Shown here piece after piece: positions 54,918 to 63,428 of a stretch of DNA of 64,000 nucleotides. The translations under genes were made by a program, and so were the position numbers. This DNA is from Acinetobacter albensis. Its GTDB lineage: Bacteria; Pseudomonadota; Gammaproteobacteria; Pseudomonadales; Moraxellaceae. The stretch covers positions 112,008-176,007 of the forward strand of contig NZ_FMBK01000009.1 of assembly GCF_900095025.1 (NCBI RefSeq), given 5' to 3'. Each line of letters starts with the position of its first letter. Position 1 is the stretch's first letter. The notes below the pieces were generated by a model, which saw nothing but the letters and a program-made list of their open reading frames with translations, was not told where the DNA came from and did not search any database.

Positions 54918-57611
54918 TTAATTATCAACTTTCACAGCAAACTCTAAAGTTGCTGATGTTGCTGGAGTCAAGGTATTAACGGTATAACTTACCTGACCAT
55001 TTGTTTGTGTTGCAGCAGCAGGTTTCAAAGAACCTGAATACAATTGAGTGTAACTTGGTACCATATCGGCAATCACAACATTGGTTGCATTCGCATTACC
55101 ATCATTGGTTGCTACAATTTTGTAGTACACACATTGTCCAGGTTTTGCCTGTAAATCAGTAGTGCCATAAACCGTTGGAACCGTTGCACACTCTGCTACA
55201 GCCTGAGTTTTTACCAAACGAACTTGACCCAAATTGATCACAGTACGGTCAGTAACGATTATATCAGCAGGCTTATTAGTACCAGTTGGCTTAAAGGTCA
55301 CAATGGTTGTATCCGACTCACCCGCAGTCGCAGTCGCAGGAGCTTCGACTTTAACCAAGATAGTCACTGATTCATTTTGTGATAAACCTGCACCATTGGT
55401 TTGTGCCAATAAAGCGGTTAAAGAAGCATTTCGTGCTGCTACAGTTGCGCCAGTCACCAATTCATTAGCATCAATCGTACCGTTTTTATTGAGATCAACA
55501 TAAACTGAAGTATTCATGCCCAGTAACGTAGAAGACCAATTAATTTCAATTGGATACTTTGTCTCACCTTCAAGTACATTACCTGTATTGGTTAAGGTAT
55601 GGCTGTATACCAAAGTACCACCTGGTGCAACCTGACCTTGACGATCTGGACTGAAGGTTAACTGGCGTTGTTCTGCAACTTTCACATTAAAGGTAATATC
55701 ATCATTCGTCCCTGTAGCAGGTGAAGAAATTTCGACTTTAATATCTTTTCCAGTCACTGTATCTGCAGGCGTTCCAGCAGGTGGAGTCACAATTAAACAG
55801 AAACTTTTTGCAGCCCCATTCGCAACATTTCCAGAGTTTGTAACTTTGGTTGCTGTACAGTTACCACTCACGTCCTTTTCATAGACTTCTGCGATCCAGC
55901 CAGTCGGAATATTAGGAACAGTAATGATATAGTTATCTGGAATATTGCCAGTATTTTTGATTGTAATATCGAAAGTAGTTGGGGTTGCTGGCGGAGTAGT
56001 TGCACTACTTACCGGTGTAGATGTACCAGCACCTATACCAAGATCTGCAGTTGGGGTTTTGCTCACCAAATCCACGGCATTGGCGAGTAAACTTGAAACA
56101 ACTAAAGTGAGCCTATCCGTTCCTTTGTTCGCATCAGAAGTGCTGGTTAAAATAATTTGATTATTACTAACCACTGCACCATTCTGGAAAGTCACGCGAA
56201 CGATATACTTTTCGTATGCACCAGCTGCAATCGGACCAGTATTATTTGAAGTTACAGGAGTTTTACCATCAACTTTTAGTATTTCAACAATACTTCCTGC
56301 TGGTAAATTGGTTTTATCTACAGATAAGGTATAAGAGTCGGTTGTATTACCACGGTTATGTACAACAATCATGTCCCCTTCAGTTGCACTATCACCAAAT
56401 ACAACTGGTACACCTTGCTTACCTGCTAAAGTTATACGGTCATCAATAGGTGCACCAGGAATTGTTCCATCTTTAAAACTATTTAATACAGAGTCATTGA
56501 TTGAACCATCATATTTTCCGGTCACAGTTACAATCGATGGATTCGATGGAACAGTAGTCGGATCAATAGGTGCTGTATCAGGAACATCCGTAATAATTAA
56601 TGGAATATTTGGACCACCTGAAGGTCCAGTTTTACCATCAGGATCAACATACGCTGTATTTTTAATATCGCCAGCACTTGTTGTATCTAACACTTTAACT
56701 TTAAAAGTCAACTTGCCCGAGGTATTTGCAGCAACACTATCAATGTTAAAAAGGAATTTATTTCCACTGACTTCAAATTTATCTGCAACATCTTTTGCAT
56801 CAGTTAAAGCGACAGAACTACCATTATAACGTGCAGAACCAGCAACAAATTGAACAGTAGCTGGTAATACGTCAAAGATTGCAACATTGGTTGCTGAAGC
56901 ATTACCCGTATTTTTGAAGGTTAAAGTATATTCAACTTCTTGACCTGCTTGAGTCACGCTTACACTTGCGGCTTTGGTAATTTGCATCACCGCACCCGTT
57001 GTAATAGTCGTAGTGTCAATATTTGTTTTAGTTAAAGCTGACGCATCATATAATGTTGTAGATTGTGCAGTAGCAGATACTTGCAGCTTATCTAACTGGT
57101 TGGCTACTGCAGTACTAGGTGTCGTTGCTACTACAACCAAACCAACAGATTCACCCGCAGCCAGTTCAATTCGATCCGATGTCGTTAAAGCAATTTTACT
57201 GTCAGCAACGCCATCTTTATTGCGGTCAATATAAATTGCAAACTTACCATTTTCAAAATCAAATGTTGTCGTTGCATCATCTACATCACTAAGTGTAATG
57301 GCAAATTTATCTGTACCATTACCTGTATTGGTTAAAATATGTGAGAAAGTGACTTGTCCATTTGGCGTAGTCTGTGCACTACGGTTGGCTTCAAGTGTAA
57401 AACTACCCACTTGTGCAACCAGAGTTTTGACTTCATTCGACGTAACAACACGCTCAGTACCAGTATTATCAGTATAAGATGCAGTAGCAACGTTACTAAT
57501 ATTAGTACCCGCTAAAGGTACAGCAGCCATTATCTGACCACTGAATAGCGATACCCCACCAATTACTGCAAGTGATGCAGCAACTTTACTTAATTGAAAA
57601 TTATTTTTCAT
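54918..57611 (-). CDS. Secreted DUF11-repeat protein, probable major surface subunit
   Basis: An 897-residue protein with a signal peptide (about residues 1-29, ending IMA). The mature protein begins AVPLAGTNISNVATASYTDNTG, the same module as the start of the giant barrel protein. DUF11 or related Ig-like units recur, e.g. VTQAGQEVEYTLTFKNTGNASATNVAIFDVLP (near 215), VAPGGTLVYSHTLTNTGNV (near 660) and a last unit VKTQAVAECATVPTVYG to the end. Two Ca2+-like loops are present: DRNKDGVAD (near 126) and DLNKNGTIDANE (near 702). Rich in T, A, V and N, with few charges; only two cysteine pairs. No anchor is visible, so it may be held by the barrel protein or self-associate. Confidence 0.86.
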   Translation of the reverse strand: MKNNFQLSKVAASLAVIGGVSLFSGQIMAAVPLAGTNISNVATASYTDNTGTERVVTSNEVKTLVAQVGSFTLEANRSAQTTPNGQVTFSHILTNTGNGTDKFAITLSDVDDATTTFDFENGKFAIYIDRNKDGVADSKIALTTSDRIELAAGESVGLVVVATTPSTAVANQLDKLQVSATAQSTTLYDASALTKTNIDTTTITTGAVMQITKAASVSVTQAGQEVEYTLTFKNTGNASATNVAIFDVLPATVQFVAGSARYNGSSVALTDAKDVADKFEVSGNKFLFNIDSVAANTSGKLTFKVKVLDTTSAGDIKNTAYVDPDGKTGPSGGPNIPLIITDVPDTAPIDPTTVPSNPSIVTVTGKYDGSINDSVLNSFKDGTIPGAPIDDRITLAGKQGVPVVFGDSATEGDMIVVHNRGNTTDSYTLSVDKTNLPAGSIVEILKVDGKTPVTSNNTGPIAAGAYEKYIVRVTFQNGAVVSNNQIILTSTSDANKGTDRLTLVVSSLLANAVDLVSKTPTADLGIGAGTSTPVSSATTPPATPTTFDITIKNTGNIPDNYIITVPNIPTGWIAEVYEKDVSGNCTATKVTNSGNVANGAAKSFCLIVTPPAGTPADTVTGKDIKVEISSPATGTNDDITFNVKVAEQRQLTFSPDRQGQVAPGGTLVYSHTLTNTGNVLEGETKYPIEINWSSTLLGMNTSVYVDLNKNGTIDANELVTGATVAARNASLTALLAQTNGAGLSQNESVTILVKVEAPATATAGESDTTIVTFKPTGTNKPADIIVTDRTVINLGQVRLVKTQAVAECATVPTVYGTTDLQAKPGQCVYYKIVATNDGNANATNVVIADMVPSYTQLYSGSLKPAAATQTNGQVSYTVNTLTPATSATLEFAVKVDN

Positions 57612-57651
57612 AAAAAACCCACGAGAAGCCTATTAAAGACTATTTAAAAAA

Positions 57652-58125
57652 TTATTCAGGAGCGTTAACACGAACTTGAGCTGAAACCACAGTTTTTTGT
57701 TTTGGGTTTAGCTCCACCACATTCCACTGTAGAGCTCGATACTCACGTAGCGGAATATTGATCTTTTTTCCATTTTCAATACGAGTTAATGGTGCTTTAG
57801 CAAAGTTCTTACCATCTACAGAAGCATAAACATCCTTTGGTAAACTTTGTCCGATGTAAGTGACATGCTCTGGAAGAGGCAAATTTAATTTCAAATTTTT
57901 TAAAGTATTAACAGATACATTTGAATATTCCACTTTGTATTCGAGTAATGTATTTGGTTTAATTTGATCGGTTGCTTTTAATTCTTTTTTCTGTTTTAGC
58001 TCTATCTGAAACACTTTCATTTGGGCATTTAAAGGTTGAGTGTTTGCATAAGTACTATTCGCTAAAGTAAATGCAGAAATAGAAAGAAAAACTAAACAAA
58101 GGCTTTTTTGATATTGAATAATCAT
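57652..58125 (-). CDS. Small secreted DUF11-like protein, first gene of the surface cluster
   Basis: A 157-residue exported protein (signal peptide about residues 1-28). The mature part has one DUF11-type unit: PNTLLEYKVEYSNVSVNTLKNLKLNLPLPEHVTYIGQSLPKDVYASVDGKNFA, followed by REYRALQWNVVELNPKQKTVVSAQVRV. This is the shape of a single conserved-repeat domain, as in the large neighbours. It is separated by 40 bases from the 897-residue gene and is very likely the promoter-proximal gene of the cluster. It could be a minor subunit or a periplasmic partner; the function is unknown. Confidence 0.8.
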   Translation of the reverse strand: MIIQYQKSLCLVFLSISAFTLANSTYANTQPLNAQMKVFQIELKQKKELKATDQIKPNTLLEYKVEYSNVSVNTLKNLKLNLPLPEHVTYIGQSLPKDVYASVDGKNFAKAPLTRIENGKKINIPLREYRALQWNVVELNPKQKTVVSAQVRVNAPE

Positions 58126-58644
58126 AAGTTTTGACTTACTTTTGTACTAATTAAATACATTTTGACAACAAAAAAAGAAAAAAACAATCAAAAATGATCA
58201 AAAATAGCCTTTACTTTTGTAATTTATTCATTATCAATAAAATGCATAATGGTTTAAAAAAATTGCATATAAATTAAATAACGAGACAAGCATCACATAT
58301 CGATAGAAACAAATGATTTTTAACAACTTTTTTTATAAAAATAATAGTATGGAAAAAATCAATTTTTTCTATCATATTTTTCTGTGTTCTAAAAAATATG
58401 TATTCGATCACAGTTTTATTGAAAAACACCATCTAGATTTTATATTTTTAAAAAAATATTTTAAGTTTTGACAAAAAAATAATAATTATTCATTAATAAG
58501 TTTAATTTAACAATTAGAGAGTGTTTATAGTAGTTTTACGAGGGTAAAATTAAAGATATGGGCGAGTATATGCCCTTATTTGATGTGCATTTTTTATTGT
58601 TCTCATCAATTCAATTTAAACATCTTAGTTTTCGGATATTCTAC
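58126..58644 (-). promoter_or_regulatory. AT-rich upstream region of the DUF11 cluster
   Basis: About 520 very AT-rich bases, including long A and T runs at 58160-58200 and 58440-58500. It must contain the promoter of the five-gene cluster. I see no distinct operator palindrome or confident -35/-10 pair. The strong AT bias would suit silencing by an H-NS-type protein, but that is inference. Confidence 0.45.
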
Positions 58645-59262
58645 GTGAAGTGATAACAGATTAAATTTGGATACAGATCCAATAAAGCATGCAATTTTAT
58701 GACTGCTATCATTCACGACGTAACAAAACAAAATATTATGGAAGCTATTTTGTGGAAAGTTCTGATAGGCACATCTTAGCGTGGTATTCCTGAGGACCTT
58801 TACTCAGGGTAGCCGGCCTACGATCGTTTTAATTTTGAAAAAGTAAAAGACTATTAAAGAGTTTTTAAACTATGAAACTTCTTATAGAAAGAATAGAGCT
58901 TCATTGACGGAAGCTACATTCATGCGCACCAGCATAAGTGGAACTCGGTATGCTAAAGATATGCAATTGGAAAATCAAAAGGAGACAAGGTCTAGGATAA
59001 TCAAGTTATAAGTCCGTTGGCTGAGTTAGTCGGGAAGCAGATTATCTGAACGGATAAAGGCTATCATTCAAAAGGGGCCGTGTTGCTGGGAGTAATAAGA
59101 TGATTGTTATGATTCAATGAAGATTAAAACAGCAGAAAACAAAACATAGTTCTTGATCACTAACTTTCTCGCTTAAAGCATTTTCGTGTTATTACCATTC
59201 GTTTTGAAAAGTTAGCTCGAAATTACAATTTCATGTTGTTATTGTTTTACTTATTTATTTGA
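58645..59262 (+). pseudogene. Decayed IS5-type transposase
   Basis: Translation in shifting plus-strand frames recovers ordered fragments of an IS5/IS427-type DDE transposase. EAILWKVLIGTS-stop-RGIPEDLYSG appears from 58741, then FIDGSYIHAHQH (first catalytic aspartate) near 58899, AIGKSKGDKV near 58962, DKGYHSKG (second aspartate) near 59053, and RLKHFRVITIRFEKLARNYNFMLLLFYLFI from 59170 to a stop at 59262. Several stops and frameshifts separate them, so it is non-functional and old. No inverted repeats were found. It is unrelated in sequence group to the intact IS903-type copy near wzc. Confidence 0.82.
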
Positions 59263-59457
59263 TGCAAAACCAGATAAGAACATGAGCTCAAGGAATAGAA
59301 TTTTTTACTTGTGGTAACAAAGTAAAGTTGGTTTAGCAATTTAGTTTCTTACTATTTGTTGAACAGGAAATATCAATAAGTGCTATCAAAATTAGCAGCA
59401 TTTATTAATTGTAAAAAGAATTAGCATTTTTTAAATAAAAGCTCATTAATTTATATC

Positions 59458-60273
59458 TTAAATAACCAACTTAAAAATCACTAAACTTAAAGCTAAAGAC
59501 GCCATTCCAACCACTAATCCATAGACTGTTTCATGCCCTTGAGCATAACGTTTTGCCGTTGGCAATAATTCATCTAAAGCCAAAAATACCATCACGCCGC
59601 CAATGATGCCAAATACAGCGCCATAAATACTAAAATTCATAAATGGCGCCAAGATAAAATAGCCAAGCGCTGCACCGAATGGCTCAGCTAAAGCAGAAAT
59701 GAAACTAGCACCCAAAGCTAAATCTTTACGTCCAGTCGCCATGTATACAGGTAAAGCGATAGCAATACCTTCAGGAATATTATGAATAGCAATCGCGATA
59801 GCCAAAGGCGCACCTAAAGTCGGACTTTCTAGCGTGGCAAAAAATGTCGCCAAGCCTTCAGGTAAATTATGAGCAGTAATCGCAAACAGCGTCATTAAAG
59901 CAGTGCGCTTTAATTGCTGTTTTTCAATTTTAGCAGCATGTTTCGGTTCAAGTGTTTGATGTGGATTAGGAATCAAACGATCCAATAACAACACCAAAAT
60001 CATTCCAAGTAAAAAAGCAAAAGTACCCAAAGCAAAACCATATTTGGGTTCAAAAGCTTGACTGAATGAAGCAATCGATTTATTCAGAATTTCAGTCAAT
60101 GAAATATAGATCATTGCACCAGCCGCGAAAGCCAAGCCGAAAGACAATACACGATAACTCGGCTGTTTAAAAAATAGAACCAATGCACCCCCAATTACGG
60201 TAGACAATCCAGCAAGGAAGGTCACTGCAAATGCAATCAAAACCTGATGGGATAAAATGATCTGCATAGACAT
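59458..60273 (-). CDS. zupT: ZIP-family zinc/divalent metal transporter, ZupT type
   Basis: ATG 60273 (MSMQIILSHQ) or 60267 gives about 270 residues; an upstream extension would run across the metal box and is unlikely. There are eight hydrophobic segments. The ZIP metal-binding motifs are HNLPEG (helix 4, near residue 152) and HNIPEGIAIALP (helix 5, near 180), with a histidine-containing loop (about 108-130) before helix 4. It brings zinc and possibly other divalent metals into the cytoplasm. The 30-base palindrome 20 bases upstream suggests metalloregulator control. Confidence 0.91.
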   Translation of the reverse strand: MSMQIILSHQVLIAFAVTFLAGLSTVIGGALVLFFKQPSYRVLSFGLAFAAGAMIYISLTEILNKSIASFSQAFEPKYGFALGTFAFLLGMILVLLLDRLIPNPHQTLEPKHAAKIEKQQLKRTALMTLFAITAHNLPEGLATFFATLESPTLGAPLAIAIAIHNIPEGIAIALPVYMATGRKDLALGASFISALAEPFGAALGYFILAPFMNFSIYGAVFGIIGGVMVFLALDELLPTAKRYAQGHETVYGLVVGMASLALSLVIFKLVI

Positions 60274-60292
60274 GCCCCATTTTAAAAACAAG

Positions 60293-60322
60293 AAAGTCAT
60301 TATCATAAATGATAATGACTTT
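60293..60322. promoter_or_regulatory. 30-bp perfect palindrome, candidate Zur/Fur-type metal box upstream of zupT
   Basis: AAAGTCATTATCAT (60293-60306) is an exact inverted copy of ATGATAATGACTTT (60309-60322) around AA. The ATTATC...GATAAT pattern resembles Fur-superfamily boxes, and its place just upstream of a zinc importer favours Zur. The site overlaps the probable promoter region and the untranslated leader. Confidence 0.68.
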
Positions 60323-60365
60323 CATTTGCATATTTTATTAGAACGACCGAGATCGTTTTTTCGAT

Positions 60366-60509
60366 TTACAGCGTATGCTGATCTTTTACATCTTCTAACA
60401 CATCATCCAATTCTTCTGGGTTTTTCATTAAATGTAGAATAGATAAAGCCAATCCACCCCACAAAAACACCATCGAGATCACCATCATTACGATTGCAGA
60501 AGTATTCAT
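60366..60509 (-). CDS. Small subunit of the methionine/alanine NSS importer (MetS-like, 47 residues)
   Basis: A 47-residue ORF from ATG 60509 with AGGAGAG seven bases upstream, overlapping the stop of the NSS transporter gene. It has one membrane helix, AIVMMVISMVFLWGGLALSIL (residues 5-25), then a short cytoplasmic tail with N-P-E-E-L-D-D. This matches small single-helix proteins encoded next to MetP-type NSS transporters (MetS in Corynebacterium). It is likely required for or supportive of transporter function. It is too short for usual gene finders. Confidence 0.85.
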   Translation of the reverse strand: MNTSAIVMMVISMVFLWGGLALSILHLMKNPEELDDVLEDVKDQHTL

Positions 60510-60520
60510 CTTTTTCTCTC

Positions 60521-61999
60521 CTAGCGGTCTTTAACACGAGATAAAATAAAGGCCACTACTGCACAGAACATCACACAGCCCCAACCAAATAACCACTGTA
60601 GACTTAAACTATAATCGCCATAACCTTTTAATAATAAGTTATAAATGGTCATGCCCAAAGTAATCAATAAAATCAACGATGTAATAACGGTTAGAGTGAA
60701 ATCCCAACCTTTGCCCAATTGCACCGTTGAAATAGCATTGACATGATTTCTAATTTCAATCAGTGCTGAACGCTTAAACCACGCAATACTAATAATTGAA
60801 AGCAAGGCGCCGCCGATAATCCCGATGTTATTAATGAAATGGTCAATAATATCGACCAATTTAATCGAGTTAACACTGGAAAAGAGTACGATTGACACCA
60901 AAGCACTACCACCACCGATAATTGAAACAGCTTTTTTACGGCTCCACTTCAGTTTATCCATCATGGCAGAAATTGGAACTTCCAAAATACTGACCATGGA
61001 TGAAATACCGGCAACAAACAAGGAGGTAAAGAACAAGATACCGAATAAATCTGCTCCTGCACCCAAGCTCGAAATAATTTTAGGAAAGGCAATAAAGGCC
61101 AAGCCAATACCGCCACTCACAACATCTTCAACATTAGTATTCGCAGCATAAGCCATAAAGCCCAGTGCAGCAAAAATACCAATACCCGCTAAAATTTCAG
61201 TTGATGCATTGGCAAAACCGACAATTAAGCCTGAACCGGTTAAATTGGTTTTGGGTTTTAAATAAGAAGCATAAGTCACCATAATCCCGAAGCCCACTGA
61301 AAGCGAGAAAAAGGTATGCCCATAAGCTGCCAACCACACTTTATAGTTCATCATGGCGGACCAGTTTGGCGTAAAGAAGGCATTTAAACCTTGTACCGCA
61401 CCAGGTAAGCGAAGTGCCTGAATCACCAAAAGAATAAATAAAACAAACAACAACGGCATGAATATCTTATTGGAAAGCTCGACCCCTTTTTTCACACCAC
61501 CATACAAAATAATTAAAGTCAGTGCCCAAATACCCGCCAGTGGCCAAAAAATATGGCTGACAAATTTTGGATCAAAACCTGATGCTTCTGAGGTTTGTAA
61601 ATAAGTTTTAAAGAAGAATGCTTCTGGATCACTGCCCCACATTTGACCTATTGAGAAGTACACATAGCTTCCCGCCCAAGTCAAAACGCTGGCATAGTAC
61701 AATCCAATGATAATACACACGCATACCTGCCACCATCCAAGTGTTTCACCACCTTTGAAAATGGCACGGTAGGCTTTAGGTGGAGAACGATTACTTTTAT
61801 GGCCTACTGCATAATCTAAAAATAAAAGCGGTAATCCTGCAGTAATTAAAGCAATCAAATACGGAATTAAAAATGCCCCACCACCATTTTCATAGGCGAC
61901 ATAAGGAAAGCGCCAAATATTACCTAAACCAACTGCAGACCCAATCGCGGCAATAATAAAACCCGATCGTGACGTCCAGTTCTCACGAGAATCTGTCAT
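60521..61999 (-). CDS. NSS-family sodium-dependent amino-acid transporter (MetP-like)
   Basis: The start is ATG 61999 (MTDSRENWTSRSGFIIAAIG), with TAGG upstream; the longer frame adds 25 unlikely residues. The 492-residue product has the NSS signature GSAVGLGNIWRFPYVAYENGGGAF in helix 1 and about 11-12 helices. The adjacent MetS-like small subunit points to import of methionine and alanine with Na+; other hydrophobic amino acids remain possible. The small subunit gene follows immediately. Confidence 0.92.
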   Translation of the reverse strand: MTDSRENWTSRSGFIIAAIGSAVGLGNIWRFPYVAYENGGGAFLIPYLIALITAGLPLLFLDYAVGHKSNRSPPKAYRAIFKGGETLGWWQVCVCIIIGLYYASVLTWAGSYVYFSIGQMWGSDPEAFFFKTYLQTSEASGFDPKFVSHIFWPLAGIWALTLIILYGGVKKGVELSNKIFMPLLFVLFILLVIQALRLPGAVQGLNAFFTPNWSAMMNYKVWLAAYGHTFFSLSVGFGIMVTYASYLKPKTNLTGSGLIVGFANASTEILAGIGIFAALGFMAYAANTNVEDVVSGGIGLAFIAFPKIISSLGAGADLFGILFFTSLFVAGISSMVSILEVPISAMMDKLKWSRKKAVSIIGGGSALVSIVLFSSVNSIKLVDIIDHFINNIGIIGGALLSIISIAWFKRSALIEIRNHVNAISTVQLGKGWDFTLTVITSLILLITLGMTIYNLLLKGYGDYSLSLQWLFGWGCVMFCAVVAFILSRVKDR

Positions 62000-62514
62000 A
62001 AAATACCTAAACCTTCGGTTTTTTTCTTGCCGCTTGTTATTGATTATGTCGCGAGCAAAAAAATTCCCATTCAAAAATTAATCTTGTTATGTCTGAAGTT
62101 TAGCTTTAGCCTTTTGAGCATGATTTTCTAAATTACAAACAGGTTATCATCACAAAATCTTGCTTAAAGCCTTTTATGAGTTTTACCTTTTAATAGTTGA
62201 ACAATACCCACTTTTCGGGCTTTTATCTGTAATTTTTGCGGAAATTCTTCGCTTTTCTACGGCTAATGATCTGATTTGATCAAAATGTGACGCTTCAAGC
62301 ACCTTAATTAAATAATCATGATTTATAAATATGAATAATCAAGTTTTATTGGATTTAAAATAAGCCATGACTGTAGATAAAAATAATCCCATTTATCTCT
62401 GTTGTGTAGCCCCATAGACTCAAAATTTCGATATGATGGCCTCAAAATTGAGTGCTCTCACATGTACTCAAATAAATCGAACAACTAAAACGTCACTACT
62501 TAGGTTAAGGACTT
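62000..62514. other. Divergent intergenic region between the NSS transporter and a TIGR04219-type OMP gene
   Basis: About 515 bases of AT-rich sequence that must hold both promoters. I see no complete RNA gene, strong palindrome or small ORF with a convincing ribosome-binding site. Confidence 0.45.
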
Positions 62515-63207
62515 ATGAAATTATTAAAAATGACATTACTCACCACAGCTTTGGGACTAAGTACTGTGGCGCAAGCAGATTTTATTGGCTTAAAAGGCGA
62601 TATCAGTTATTGGATTACTGATGGTAACGTAGATATTACCCAACCTTATGAAGTACACGATAAACTTGACCGTGATGGCGCAGTTCAACTTTCTGTAGCA
62701 TTTGAACATCCTGTTCCTTTCCTACCCAATGCCAAAATTAAATATGTCGATTTAGACAGTGCTACGCAGAATCAACTTTACAATACTGATGCCTCATTAA
62801 AAAATACCGATTACATTTTATATTACGAAATTTTGGACAATATCATCAGTATTGATTTGGGTCTCGGTCTCGCAAACTTGGACGGAGACGTGAAACAATA
62901 CAACTCTCTGGATGAAATTAAATATACCATTGATGGAAATGGGGTAATCGGCTACGTTAATGTGGGCGCTAAATTACCATTCACAGGTTTAAGTGCTTCA
63001 ACTGAGGCGATCTATAGCAGTTTCTCTGACGGAAAATTTACCGATCTTCAAGCCGAATTTCAATATGATTTTATCAATAACATTGCTTTGGATATCGGGG
63101 CTAAAGTGGGTTATCGTTATATGAAAGTAGACTTTGATCAATTAAAAGATCAAGATTTAAAAATCGAATTTAAAGGACCATATATAGGTTTGAATGCGCA
63201 TTTTTAA
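62515..63207 (+). CDS. TIGR04219-type outer-membrane beta-barrel protein
   Basis: A 230-residue exported protein (signal peptide about residues 1-20, ending AQA). The rest is alternating beta strands with aromatic girdles: DFIGLKGDISYWITDGNVD, AVQLSVAFEHPVPFLPNAKIKYVD, YILYYEILDNIISIDLGLGL, IGYVNVGAKLPFTGLSASTEAIYSSF. It ends with the terminal strand YIGLNAHF, whose C-terminal phenylalanine fits BAM recognition. Family TIGR04219 proteins are small barrels of unknown function. Transcribed alone. Confidence 0.86.
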   Translation: MKLLKMTLLTTALGLSTVAQADFIGLKGDISYWITDGNVDITQPYEVHDKLDRDGAVQLSVAFEHPVPFLPNAKIKYVDLDSATQNQLYNTDASLKNTDYILYYEILDNIISIDLGLGLANLDGDVKQYNSLDEIKYTIDGNGVIGYVNVGAKLPFTGLSASTEAIYSSFSDGKFTDLQAEFQYDFINNIALDIGAKVGYRYMKVDFDQLKDQDLKIEFKGPYIGLNAHF

Positions 63208-63390
63208 AAGACAATATTTTTAATTTATTTTTTGTAAGAAACCACTTACCTGAAAAGTGAATATTTACTTATATCAGCCTCTAACTAAATTTTATATTTA
63301 TCAGGAAAACAGGAATTTCTAGAACACTAAAAAATAAGTTTGAACATCAGAATGTGAAATTCGCTAGGATTCAACTCTAAGCTGCATCTA

Positions 63391-63425
63391 TAGAATAGCC
63401 CAATCAGGATGATTGGGCTATTCTA
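63391..63425. terminator. Long perfect hairpin downstream of the ankyrin gene
   Basis: A perfect 16-base stem TAGAATAGCCCAATCA/TGATTGGGCTATTCTA (63391-63406 and 63410-63425) with loop GGA, followed on the plus strand by ATTTT. It lies between convergent genes. The minus-strand T-run is weak, so it may act mainly on the plus strand or as an RNA-stabilising hairpin. Confidence 0.6.
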
Positions 63426-63428
63426 ATT

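Noticed and set aside
55234..57234. Several plus-strand ORFs opposite the 897-residue DUF11 gene
   Set aside because: They are antisense shadows of a repeat-rich T/V/A coding sequence and lack signal, domain or start support.
44859..58125. Cluster considered as a two-partner or type V autotransporter system
   Set aside because: No POTRA-type partner, no haemagglutinin repeat domain, and the OmpA-domain gene does not belong to such systems.
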